The position numbers and the translations under genes are program-made. From assembly GCA_024681705.1 (NCBI GenBank), contig JAILAI010000148.1, positions 1 to 49,369 on the forward strand: DNA of 49,369 bases. The letters run 5' to 3'. This DNA is from Prevotella sp. GTDB lineage: Bacteria > Bacteroidota > Bacteroidia > Bacteroidales > Bacteroidaceae. The notes under the pieces were generated by a model. It did not search any database. It saw only the letters and a program-made list of their open reading frames with translations, and was not told the DNA's origin. Shown here in pieces: positions 16,618 through 23,634 of the stretch (positions within the stretch are counted from its first letter, which is position 1; the number at the start of each line of letters is the position of its first letter).

Positions 16618-17553
16618 ATGAAAGCAAATATCATTAGAATACTATGGCTTTGCATCGCCATCAGTTTTGGAACGTCTGAGGCCACCGCTCAACAAATGAA
16701 GTGGAATAGTCAGTATCAGACCTATATCGACCAGTATCGTGACTTAGCCATCGAGCAAATGCTTCGCTACAAGATACCTGCCAGCATCACCCTTGCCCAG
16801 GGAATCTTCGAGAGTGGGGCAGGGCGGAGCCGCCTGACCACTCAGGGAAATAACCACTTCGGCATCAAATGTCATGGGTGGAAAGGGCGCACGCTCTATT
16901 TCGACGACGATGCGAGCAACGAATGTTTCCGCGCCTATAACAATGCAAAGGAGAGCTTTGAGGACCATAGCAAGTTCCTGACGAACAACAAACGCTATGC
17001 GGGATTGTTCAAGTTGAAAATAACTGACTATAAGGGGTGGGCGCGAGGACTGAAGTCTGCTGGCTATGCCACGAATCCTTCGTACGCTACGCGTCTGATC
17101 AACCTGATAGAACTCTACAAACTCTATGAGTTCGATCACGCTCGTGGATACGACAAATTCATGGCCGACAACTCAGGAAAACGAACGGCTGGTGGTAGCG
17201 ATGGGTCGCTTCATGCCATACATATTTATAATAAGAACTATTTCCTACAGGCCCGTCGTGGTGACACCTTCGAGAGCATTGGCCGTGAGATAGGTATCAG
17301 TGGAAGGAAGATTGCAAAGTATAACGAGCGCGACTACGATAGCAAGCTGGTCCCCAACGAACTTATCTGGCTTAAAAAGAAACAGAAGCGTGCCGACGAG
17401 GCCTACGAAGGTCGTCCGCATCGGGTAAAAGCAGGTGAAAGCATGTATGGAATTGCTCAGTATTATGGCATTCGGTTGAAGAGTTTGTATAAGATGAACC
17501 ACCTGAAGAGCAGCTACGAACTTCGTGTGGGCGACTTGCTTCGCGTGAGATAA
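16618..17553 (+). CDS. Peptidoglycan hydrolase: GH73 glucosaminidase with two LysM repeats
   Basis: An exported cell-wall hydrolase of 311 aa. Signal peptide MKANIIRILWLCIAISFGTS is followed by a glucosaminidase (FlgJ-type GH73) domain at about residues 30-175: the catalytic Glu region is ITLAQGIFESGAGRSRL, then NNHFGIKCH and the FRAYNNAKESFEDHSKFL segment. Two LysM modules follow (around FLQARRGDTFESIGREIGI and HRVKAGESMYGIAQYYGI), which bind peptidoglycan glycan chains. The longer frame from 16543 is rejected because a good promoter overlaps it. It is divergent from gyrA and convergent with the FHA gene. The likely role is cell separation or wall turnover. Confidence 0.92.
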   Translation: MKANIIRILWLCIAISFGTSEATAQQMKWNSQYQTYIDQYRDLAIEQMLRYKIPASITLAQGIFESGAGRSRLTTQGNNHFGIKCHGWKGRTLYFDDDASNECFRAYNNAKESFEDHSKFLTNNKRYAGLFKLKITDYKGWARGLKSAGYATNPSYATRLINLIELYKLYEFDHARGYDKFMADNSGKRTAGGSDGSLHAIHIYNKNYFLQARRGDTFESIGREIGISGRKIAKYNERDYDSKLVPNELIWLKKKQKRADEAYEGRPHRVKAGESMYGIAQYYGIRLKSLYKMNHLKSSYELRVGDLLRVR

Positions 17554-17694
17554 AGCAGTTTAAAATAGTAGGTCGTCCTTACAGGGATTCAATCATAGTC
17601 GTGCAAAAGGCCAATCGTGGATTGTTCTAACTCGATTGCGAAGGCCTAAAGTTTTCAATCATTCTACACGGACTTACCTAAGAATCGAATCTTT

Positions 17695-18243
17695 TTATTG
17701 TTCCTCTTGTGCGTCTTCTTCTTCCTGAGCACCGCGTAAGATGATGCTGGTGGCGCCGATGGTGAAAAGGGTGCCGTCAGAGATGACTCGTCGCTCGCGG
17801 TCGCCTAGAATTTGATTGTCGACGAATGTTCCCGTGTTGCTCGGACCATCACGAAGCACATATTTCAAACGTCCATGCTTGTCGCGGCTCACATTGATGA
17901 CACAATGGGTGTTGTCAACACTTGGGTCGACCGTTTCTATGGGAGTGTTGATGGGATTGCCTTTCTGGTAGCGTCCGATGACGTTGTCGCCCATTCTTAG
18001 GGGGATGACCTGCTTGTAGTGAAAAACATTTTCTATGACGATGATGGCGCCTAGTTTCCCTTCGTCGAGTCGTTCTTCGGGATTCTCCTCCTTCTGTCTG
18101 TTGTGAAGCTTCGACACACCCATCCTGATGCCGAACTGCTTGCCGCATTGGGGGCAGGCGAAGATGAGGCTCTGGCCTTCGGTGTATTGTGTTTCGTCGA
18201 ACGTGATGTAGTTATCGCATTTGGGGCATCTTACTCTTTTCAT
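17695..18243 (-). CDS. Zinc-ribbon and FHA domain protein
   Basis: 182 aa, cytoplasmic. An N-terminal zinc ribbon (CPKCDNYITF ... CPQCGKQ) is followed by a forkhead-associated domain at about residues 80-170 with its conserved GRYQKGN, DPSVDNTHCVI and GTFVDN elements. FHA domains bind phosphothreonine peptides, so the protein probably reads Ser/Thr phosphorylation or acts as an adaptor; no kinase gene is in the window. The frame extends to 18330, but MKRVRCPKC at 18243 is the natural start and a terminator lies just upstream. The C-terminus is acidic (EEEDAQEEQ). Confidence 0.85.
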   Translation of the reverse strand: MKRVRCPKCDNYITFDETQYTEGQSLIFACPQCGKQFGIRMGVSKLHNRQKEENPEERLDEGKLGAIIVIENVFHYKQVIPLRMGDNVIGRYQKGNPINTPIETVDPSVDNTHCVINVSRDKHGRLKYVLRDGPSNTGTFVDNQILGDRERRVISDGTLFTIGATSIILRGAQEEEDAQEEQ

Positions 18244-18261
18244 GTCTGTGGGGTTGAAAAT

Positions 18262-18290
18262 GAAAAACCCCTCCTTGTTGTGGGAGGGGC
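18262..18290 (-). terminator. Terminator of the SPOR-domain gene
   Basis: Stem CCCCTCC/GGAGGGG (18268-18274 and 18283-18289), followed on the minus strand by TTTTTC. It separates the SPOR gene from the FHA gene. Confidence 0.75.
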
Positions 18291-18308
18291 TTTGGAATAT
18301 ATGTTTGT

Positions 18309-19313
18309 CTACTTGATTTCTAAAATCCAAGCCTCGCTGAATTCGGGATTACTTCTTAGCGACATAAGCTTGTTATAAGCTTCTTCGGCGGTAGAATAGC
18401 TGCCGTAGAACACCTTTCGCGAATTGCCTTTCTTCTCGAGCACGCCACCTTCGGGGAAGCCCTGTTCCTTGAGTTTCTGCACCAGACGGTCGGCTCCATC
18501 GCGCGGCACTCCGCATGCCAGAATGAGGCTCCAGTGCGATGCCTGTGCTTTTGGCTGAGCTACTTCAGGTGCGGCTTTTGTCTCGGTTTTGGCGACAACA
18601 GGAGCGGGCTTTGTTGCAATCTCCACGATGGGTTGCTCTTGAGTGGGGGCCTGCTTCTGCGACATCAAATCGGAGATGGCCGTTAGGTTGAAATTACTGA
18701 GTTGCACGTTGCCCTTGCCCGAACCCAGTGGTGTGGTGATGAGGAAGAATGCCAGGAAGGCGGCGGCGATGGCCAATGCGTTGCGGAGCACGCTCACGCG
18801 GATACTGATGGTATTGTCGTCTTTCTCCTCTTCGGTGTCGGCATCAATGTCGGTGGTTTTCACTTCGGTGTGAATCATGGCTGGACGAATCGAGCCAATT
18901 GGGTGCATTTCGTAGGATGACAGGCCATAGAGTTCGGGTGTCAGAATACCGGCTTCGCAGGGAGTGAACTCGTAATTGCCCTCTTCGTTGAGTGCCAGTG
19001 TACCGATGTCTGCCAGTTCGTACGACCCTTCGTCCTCGATGCGATGCTTCATGATGTCCACCTCATCCTCGATGCGACTGATGGCATCAGGGTAGCTGAG
19101 GTCGTAGGCTTCGATGTATGAATGCACCAGTAGGTTGTCGTTCAGCGTAAGCTTGGGATTGAATCCCAGTGTACGTTGAGGCGGCAGAAACTGGTTGTCG
19201 GTATCGTCGAAGCGTGCATCAACATGATGTGCCATGAAGCCTCCCAATCCAGGAACCGTCACGCAATCGTTGCTGAGCAGCAGAATCTCAATATGTCTGT
19301 CAATTTGAATCAC
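18309..19313 (-). CDS. HU-CCDC81 and SPOR domain membrane protein
   Basis: 334 aa. The N-terminal half holds the paired HU-like (HU-CCDC81) domains found in Bacteroidota, around VTVPGLGGFMAHH and YELADIGTLALNEEG. One membrane segment follows near residues 177-197 (LRNALAIAAAFLAFFLITTP), then a linker rich in Ala, Pro and Thr, and a C-terminal SPOR domain from about residue 258 (SHWSLILACGVPRDGADRLV). SPOR domains bind peptidoglycan stripped of stem peptides at division sites. The HU-like part may link DNA or a cytoskeletal partner to the division site; this is inference. A promoter ends five bases before the ATG. Confidence 0.88.
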   Translation of the reverse strand: MIQIDRHIEILLLSNDCVTVPGLGGFMAHHVDARFDDTDNQFLPPQRTLGFNPKLTLNDNLLVHSYIEAYDLSYPDAISRIEDEVDIMKHRIEDEGSYELADIGTLALNEEGNYEFTPCEAGILTPELYGLSSYEMHPIGSIRPAMIHTEVKTTDIDADTEEEKDDNTISIRVSVLRNALAIAAAFLAFFLITTPLGSGKGNVQLSNFNLTAISDLMSQKQAPTQEQPIVEIATKPAPVVAKTETKAAPEVAQPKAQASHWSLILACGVPRDGADRLVQKLKEQGFPEGGVLEKKGNSRKVFYGSYSTAEEAYNKLMSLRSNPEFSEAWILEIK

Positions 19314-19317
19314 GATG

Positions 19318-19349
19318 CAAAATTAAGTCTTTTCGTCGGAATATCCAAA
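19318..19349 (-). promoter_or_regulatory. Promoter of the HU-CCDC81/SPOR gene
   Basis: Minus strand: TTTG, 20 bp, TAATTTTG, ending five bases before the ATG at 19313. The mRNA would be almost leaderless or start slightly inside, unless another promoter is used. Confidence 0.6.
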
Positions 19350-19410
19350 TATTTTCCATCAGAAAAGAAAAAAATCTCATTTTTATCGCTCCCAATCGGA
19401 ATATTATTGT

Positions 19411-19418
19411 TACTTTTG
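19411..19418 (+). promoter_or_regulatory. Promoter core of the DUF4738 gene
   Basis: TACTTTTG followed by CAGAG fits the -7 core. No good TTTG lies 19-21 bp upstream. The leader to the ATG at 19488 would be about 60 bases. Confidence 0.45.
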
Positions 19419-19487
19419 CAGAGCACAAAGATGGTCGGTTCTATATATAAAATGTAGTGACGTGTCATTGTACTGTATATTTCGAAA

Positions 19488-20300
19488 ATGAGGAAAGGGT
19501 TATATATAATTGCAATGGGCTTGATTCTTGCGGCTTGTCAGAATAGCAAGAGTGAGAGTGTGGCCCCACAGCCTGAAGAAGATTTGCAAGCCAAGCAGAT
19601 GCTACAGGGTATCTGGATGGACCAGGACGAGGATGCCCCATCGTTTCGTGCTGAGGGCGACTCGATATTCTATCCTGACACCACCAGTCAGCCAGCTCGT
19701 TTCTCCATCATCGGCGATACGCTCTACATCGCAGGTGCCTATACCTCGAAATATCCCATCGTGAAGCAGGCCGAGCATATCTTCCAGTTCAAGACCCAAG
19801 GGGGCGAGGTGGTGCATCTGGTGAAGAGCGAGAATGCTGACGATATTCACTATTTCGACCATTGTAAGCCCGTGGCCTTGAACCAACGGCAGACCATCAA
19901 GCGCGACACGGTGGTCTATGTGGACAACCAGCGTTATCATTTCTATGTGCAGGTGAACCCGACGAGGCAGAAGGTGGTGAAGCCAACGATCAATGAAGAC
20001 GGGCTTGAAGTGGAGAACGTCTATTACGACAATAGCATCCGCTTCATTCTTTTCAACGGTGCCGCCCGCATCTATCAGCACGACTTCCATCGCGAGGACT
20101 TCAAGAAGCTTGTCCCTGAGGATTTTCTCAAGCAGAGCGTGTTGAGTGACTTAGTATATAGCCGCGCGGATAGCGACGGTGTGCGCTATATCGCTCAGCT
20201 AGCTATACCAGACAGCCCCAGCAGCTACGAGGTTGAAGTGCTCGTCAGCTACCGGGGCCGTATGGAGATGGCGCTTGTGGCGGGGGGAGATGCTCGCTAG
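19488..20300 (+). CDS. DUF4738 family lipoprotein
   Basis: 270 aa, with a lipoprotein signal (MRKGLYIIAMGLILAAC, Cys 17), so it is membrane-anchored outside the cytoplasm. The N-terminal part after the anchor resembles a lipocalin-like small barrel (LQGIWMDQDEDAPSFRAEGD ... DTLYIAGAYTSKYPIVK). The second half is a separate beta-rich segment (VYVDNQRYHFYVQVNPT). It matches what I recall of DUF4738, a family of unknown role in Bacteroidota. The stop codon is at 20298-20300, directly followed by a CTAG array, and the next gene is convergent. No substrate can be named. Confidence 0.75.
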   Translation: MRKGLYIIAMGLILAACQNSKSESVAPQPEEDLQAKQMLQGIWMDQDEDAPSFRAEGDSIFYPDTTSQPARFSIIGDTLYIAGAYTSKYPIVKQAEHIFQFKTQGGEVVHLVKSENADDIHYFDHCKPVALNQRQTIKRDTVVYVDNQRYHFYVQVNPTRQKVVKPTINEDGLEVENVYYDNSIRFILFNGAARIYQHDFHREDFKKLVPEDFLKQSVLSDLVYSRADSDGVRYIAQLAIPDSPSSYEVEVLVSYRGRMEMALVAGGDAR

Positions 20301-20307
20301 AATTTTA

Positions 20308-20348
20308 CTAGATTATCTAGATATTCTAGATTTTCTAGATATTCTAGG
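20308..20348. repeat. 9-bp CTAG array, five units
   Basis: CTAG occurs at 20308, 20317, 20326, 20335 and 20344, an exact 9-bp period with unit CTAGATWTT. It fills the gap between two convergent genes. A second array of the same unit is at 21011-21078. Confidence 0.9.
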
Positions 20349-20352
20349 GGAG

Positions 20353-20826
20353 TTAGTTTTTCTTTTTGCGCTGAGGACGGTTCTTCCTCATTTCTTCCAT
20401 CTTTTTCTGATAGGCCTGATATTGTGCTGAGGTCATGATGCCTTGCAGCTCCTTGTTGTATTGGTCCATCTTCTGGCGGTTCTCCTCCATGCGCTTCTGG
20501 TGGTTACCGTTGCCATCCTGACGCGGTGGGCGTTGAGCCTGTCCGCTTGCTCCCGACTGTCCGTCAGCTGGTGGTTGCATCTGACCCTGAGGACGGGCAC
20601 CTCCGCGAGGGCCTCCTGGGCGACCTCCACGTGGACCACGCTGGAACATGTCGGCATATTTCTCGTTGAGTTTCTTCAGCTTTGCCGCCTGATCGGCATT
20701 CAGTCCATATTCTTTGACCATCATCTCTGTGCGGTCCATACGTGGTTGACGCTGAGGCTTCTCCGTCTGAGCGTTTGCTGTGGTCAGTGCTACGACCATT
20801 GCCATTGTTACAAATAGTTTTTTCAT
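20353..20826 (-). CDS. DUF4890 family exported protein with Arg/Gly-rich linker
   Basis: 157 aa, with signal peptide MKKLFVTMAMVVALTTANAQ. Two helical segments (YGLNADQAAKLKKLNEKYAD and LQGIMTSAQYQAYQKKMEEM) resemble the LTxxQ-type helices of Spy/CpxP-like periplasmic proteins. They are joined by a long disordered linker rich in Gly, Arg, Pro and Gln (RGPRGGRPGGPRGG) and end in a very basic tail (RPQRKKKN). The family is annotated as DUF4890, without known function. Binding to acidic partners or a chaperone-like role would fit but is unproved. It is flanked on both sides by 9-bp CTAG arrays. Confidence 0.75.
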   Translation of the reverse strand: MKKLFVTMAMVVALTTANAQTEKPQRQPRMDRTEMMVKEYGLNADQAAKLKKLNEKYADMFQRGPRGGRPGGPRGGARPQGQMQPPADGQSGASGQAQRPPRQDGNGNHQKRMEENRQKMDQYNKELQGIMTSAQYQAYQKKMEEMRKNRPQRKKKN

Positions 20827-21010
20827 TTCTTTTTACCTTAATATAATTAAACAAAATATAGTATGTATGTCGTGCTTAAATTCATCCGAAATACAATTCT
20901 AAGATGCAGGGGGAGGGATGAAGTTTAACATGAGCGGGTGATGTTAAGTTTTTTTCAGAGGGGGTGTTAAAAATAGTTGGAGTAGGGAAGAACTAGGTCT
21001 TCTTGATTTT

Positions 21011-21078
21011 CTAGATTCACTAGATTTTCTAGATTTACTAGTTATTCTAGATTCTCTAGATATTCTAGATGCTCTAGA
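21011..21078. repeat. 9-bp CTAG array, eight units
   Basis: CTAG occurs at 21011, 21020, 21029, 21038, 21047, 21056, 21065 and 21074, an exact 9-bp period (unit CTAGATTYT). It lies between the dcu terminator and the upstream region of the DUF4890 gene. Confidence 0.92.
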
Positions 21079-21100
21079 AAAAGGGATAGAAGATAGAAAA

Positions 21101-21135
21101 GAAAAAGCGGTTTCCCGGATTGGGGAAACCGCTTT
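21101..21135 (-). terminator. Terminator of the dcu gene
   Basis: A 13-bp stem, AAAGCGGTTTCCC/GGGAAACCGCTTT (21104-21116, 21123-21135), followed on the minus strand by TTTTTC. It lies 23 bp after the dcu stop. Confidence 0.85.
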
Positions 21136-21157
21136 GTCGATGATTGTTTCTTTGATT

Positions 21158-22633
21158 TTAGTACATTCCCATCTGGTGGAACAGGGCTGAGAGACCGTAT
21201 GCCACGATGGTGCTCACGATGACGCTGATGAGGCCAGGCATCATGAACGAGTGGTTCAGCAGGTATTTGCCGATGACCGTTGTGCCCGATCGGTCGAAGT
21301 TCACAGTTGCGATATCCGAGGGATAGTTCGGGATGAAGAAGTAACCATATACCGATGGGAGCACACCCAGCAGAATCCATCCTTCGATGCCCAGCGTATA
21401 GCCTAGCGGAAGCATGGCCACGACGACGGCACCCTGAGAGTTGATGAGTACCGATACGAGGAAGAAGGCGATGGCGATGGTCCATGGGTAGGCCGATACA
21501 AGGTCTTTGAGCATGAGTTTCATCTCGTCCATGTAGTTGCCGAAGTAGGTGTCAGCTAGCCATGCAATGCCGTAGATGGCCACAACAGCCACCATACCTG
21601 ATTGCCATACAGCTCCGCCTACGGCTTTCTTAGGCTTTGCCTTGCAGAAGATAATCATGAGTGCTGCGGCCGAAATCATCACGATCTGGATGACGAGGTT
21701 CATGGCCAGTGGTTTCTTCACTACTTCGGTGACACCAGCCAGCACCACGCCAGTGGAGGCCAGTTGCTTAGCCGTCTGCACCACTCCGCCTTCGAGTGTG
21801 ATCTCTGCAGGACCGCCCTTAACAGCTTGTACTGTGTCGTATGTGGGCAGGATGTTTCCACCGAACATCTGTACGATAGAGAACATGACGATGATGGCCA
21901 GAGCAGCGAGGAATACGTAAACGGCGTGCTTGGAGTCAGCAGAGATTTGCTTGTCGAGCGTAGTGGCTGAACTGCCGTAGATATACTGATATTGTGCGGG
22001 GTCCTTCAGCCTCTCCTGGAATTGCGGGTCCTTGTCGAGGTCCTTACCGCGGCGATAGGAGGCGGCGGCAGCGCAGATGAGTCCGCAGATACATGCCGGA
22101 ATGGTAACCATGATGATCTGCAGGTTGTTTACGTGGAATCCGTTGCTGGCCGAGATTGCAGAGAAGGCTACCACTGCTGCTGCGATGGGCGAGCAAGTGA
22201 TACCTACCTGCGATGCGATGGAAGCCACGCCACATGGACGCTCAGGACGGATGCCTTTCTTGAGTGCGATGTCGCAGATAATGGGCATAAGTGTGTATAC
22301 CACATGTCCGGTGCCTACCAATACGGTGAGGAAGAAAGTGGTGAGTGGGGCGAGGAATGTGATGCGGTCTGGATGCTTGCGGAGCATCTTTTCTGCAATC
22401 TGAATCATCCAGTCCATACCTCCTGAGGCCTGTAGTACGCCCGCACAGGTTACTGCTGCGATGATGATGTAAATCACGTCGGTGGGAGGTGTTCCAGGCT
22501 TCAGTCCGAAACCGAAGACAAGGATAGCGAGACCGATTCCCGAGATGGCGCCCAGTGCAAGGCTACCGTAGCGAGAACCCACCCAAAGGGCCAGCAGCAC
22601 GATGCAAAGCTGGACAATCATTAGAATACTCAT
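21158..22633 (-). CDS. dcuB: Anaerobic C4-dicarboxylate transporter, DcuA/DcuB family
   Basis: 491 aa, an inner-membrane carrier with about 11-12 hydrophobic segments. The start, the segment LQASGGMDWMIQIAEKMLRK, the sequence VGTGHVVYTLMPIICDIALK and RPERPCGVASIASQVGITCS match the Dcu family (PF03605). It exchanges succinate for fumarate, malate or aspartate and would export succinate, the main fermentation end product expected of a Prevotella-like anaerobe. The symbol follows common usage; A-type and B-type cannot be separated here. It has its own terminator and a putative promoter, so it is probably a single-gene unit. Confidence 0.9.
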   Translation of the reverse strand: MSILMIVQLCIVLLALWVGSRYGSLALGAISGIGLAILVFGFGLKPGTPPTDVIYIIIAAVTCAGVLQASGGMDWMIQIAEKMLRKHPDRITFLAPLTTFFLTVLVGTGHVVYTLMPIICDIALKKGIRPERPCGVASIASQVGITCSPIAAAVVAFSAISASNGFHVNNLQIIMVTIPACICGLICAAAASYRRGKDLDKDPQFQERLKDPAQYQYIYGSSATTLDKQISADSKHAVYVFLAALAIIVMFSIVQMFGGNILPTYDTVQAVKGGPAEITLEGGVVQTAKQLASTGVVLAGVTEVVKKPLAMNLVIQIVMISAAALMIIFCKAKPKKAVGGAVWQSGMVAVVAIYGIAWLADTYFGNYMDEMKLMLKDLVSAYPWTIAIAFFLVSVLINSQGAVVVAMLPLGYTLGIEGWILLGVLPSVYGYFFIPNYPSDIATVNFDRSGTTVIGKYLLNHSFMMPGLISVIVSTIVAYGLSALFHQMGMY

Positions 22634-22691
22634 ACTTTTAAAAATTAAATAGGTTTATTGTATTATTTGTTTGATTCTGGTAAATGTGCGA

Positions 22692-22699
22692 CAAAAATA
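22692..22699 (-). promoter_or_regulatory. Putative promoter core of dcu
   Basis: Minus-strand TATTTTTG, giving a leader of about 50 bases to the ATG at 22633. No clear -33 element was found. Confidence 0.35.
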
Positions 22700-22859
22700 T
22701 AAAAAATATCTCAATGACGAGCGATTTATTGTCATTTTTTTCGTGTTTGTCGAAAAAGTTCTCTTTGTGTTCGTGCACATTTCTTTGATGTAAGTCAAAA
22801 TAGGTGGCCTTTCTCAAAAAAAATCGCCAATTGTTGTTCGAGTGTTCATTCTTTCGCAT

Positions 22860-23036
22860 TATCTTTGCATTGTCAAATTAAGACTGACGCGCATATCTCA
22901 ATGAAAAAGTATTAGTATTGGTAAAAGATGCTTTTCAGTGATAACGTTTAAGAAAGGGTATAATAAGAATTTGAGAGAAAGAAAGCGTAGTTTTCATAAA
23001 ATAAAACGGCAGTTGCAGTGAATGCAGTTGCCGTTT
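22860..23036 (+). ncRNA. Candidate small RNA (promoter core plus terminal hairpin)
   Basis: TATCTTTG at 22860-22867 is a good -7 core with a poor -33 (TTG 23 bp upstream). About 140 bp downstream lies a 14-bp stem with a 5-nt loop (23004-23017, 23023-23036), without a long T run. Between them the longest ATG frame is four codons. A transcript of about 160 nt would be noncoding. There is no direct evidence that it is expressed. Confidence 0.35.
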
Positions 23037-23127
23037 GTTCATTCTTAAGGGAGGTACTGGAATGGGGCGCTATACATATCATTAAACGTGAGTTCGACGT
23101 AACTATTGTGAAATAATTATTTTCACG

Positions 23128-23295
23128 ATAAAGACCTACCGACCTACCATGACCACTCGCAAACGCCTATAAATAAAGGGGTAGGTCTATGGTAGGTCTT
23201 GGGGAAAGACCTACCATAGACCTACCATAGCTAATGCTCTCTGTGATAGGTATTTACGAACGTTTGCAAGTGTTTATGGTAGGTCGGTAGGTGTT
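23128..23295. repeat. Nested inverted repeat built of GGTAGGTC units
   Basis: The inner arms (23180-23200 and 23206-23226) are a perfect 21-bp inverted repeat with a 5-nt loop. They are enclosed by an imperfect outer pair: ACCTACCGACCTACCAT near 23134 and ATGGTAGGTCGGTAGGT near 23276, followed inward by CGCAAACG / CGTTTGCA. It can form a long cruciform. No gene is inside. Confidence 0.85.
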
Positions 23296-23365
23296 AAACG
23301 CAATTATATAAAAATGAAAATGTAGAATCAATCTTCTAATATGTAAAATGCGTCTTTGAACCCTC

Positions 23366-23498
23366 AAAAGCGTTGCTTTCTATGACTTAAAACATCGCTT
23401 TTCGTAATCTAACACATCGCTTTACATGAACTATGACGTCGCTTTGCAAGCTTTAAATTGTTGTTTTTCAAATGCAGAAGCGTTGCTTTTGCATTTTA
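23366..23498. repeat. 22-bp array, six units (AAAGCGTTGCTTT type)
   Basis: Units begin at 23366 (23 bp), 23389, 23411, 23433, 23455 and 23477 (22 bp each). The kept core is about 13 bp, AAAGCGTYGCTTT, a dyad. The remaining 9-10 bp differ between units. Confidence 0.8.
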
Positions 23499-23584
23499 GA
23501 ACTTTTCTTGATAATGGCGAAAACTGCACTTACCCATGATGGCGGAGCGGAGTACGGTGGTGTGAGAGGACAAGTGAACACGAA

Positions 23585-23619
23585 AGGAGGTGAACACCTC
23601 TGATTAGTGTTCACCTCCT
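23585..23619 (-). terminator. Terminator of clpC
   Basis: A 13-bp perfect stem, AGGAGGTGAACAC/GTGTTCACCTCCT, with a 9-nt loop, 16 bp after the clpC stop. On the minus strand it is followed by TTTCG. Confidence 0.75.
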
Positions 23620-23634
23620 ACTCGATTCATGGGC

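Larger units (their letters stand above)
22634..23634. other. 1-kb gene-free region between dcu and clpC
   Basis: No credible gene. From left to right it holds the dcu leader and promoter, a plus-strand promoter core (22860-22867), a strong hairpin (23004-23036), the 15-mer AACGTGAGTTCGACG at 23085 (also near the window end), a nested GGTAGGTC inverted repeat, a 22-bp array, and the clpC terminator. Confidence 0.8.

Noticed and set aside
17590..17680. Hairpin between the GH73 gene and the FHA gene
   Set aside because: AATCG/CGATT with GGCC ends and a 5-nt bulge is too weak to call a terminator.
23366..23498. CRISPR array
   Set aside because: The period is 22 bp, far below repeat plus spacer length; the cores are imperfect, and no cas gene is in the window.
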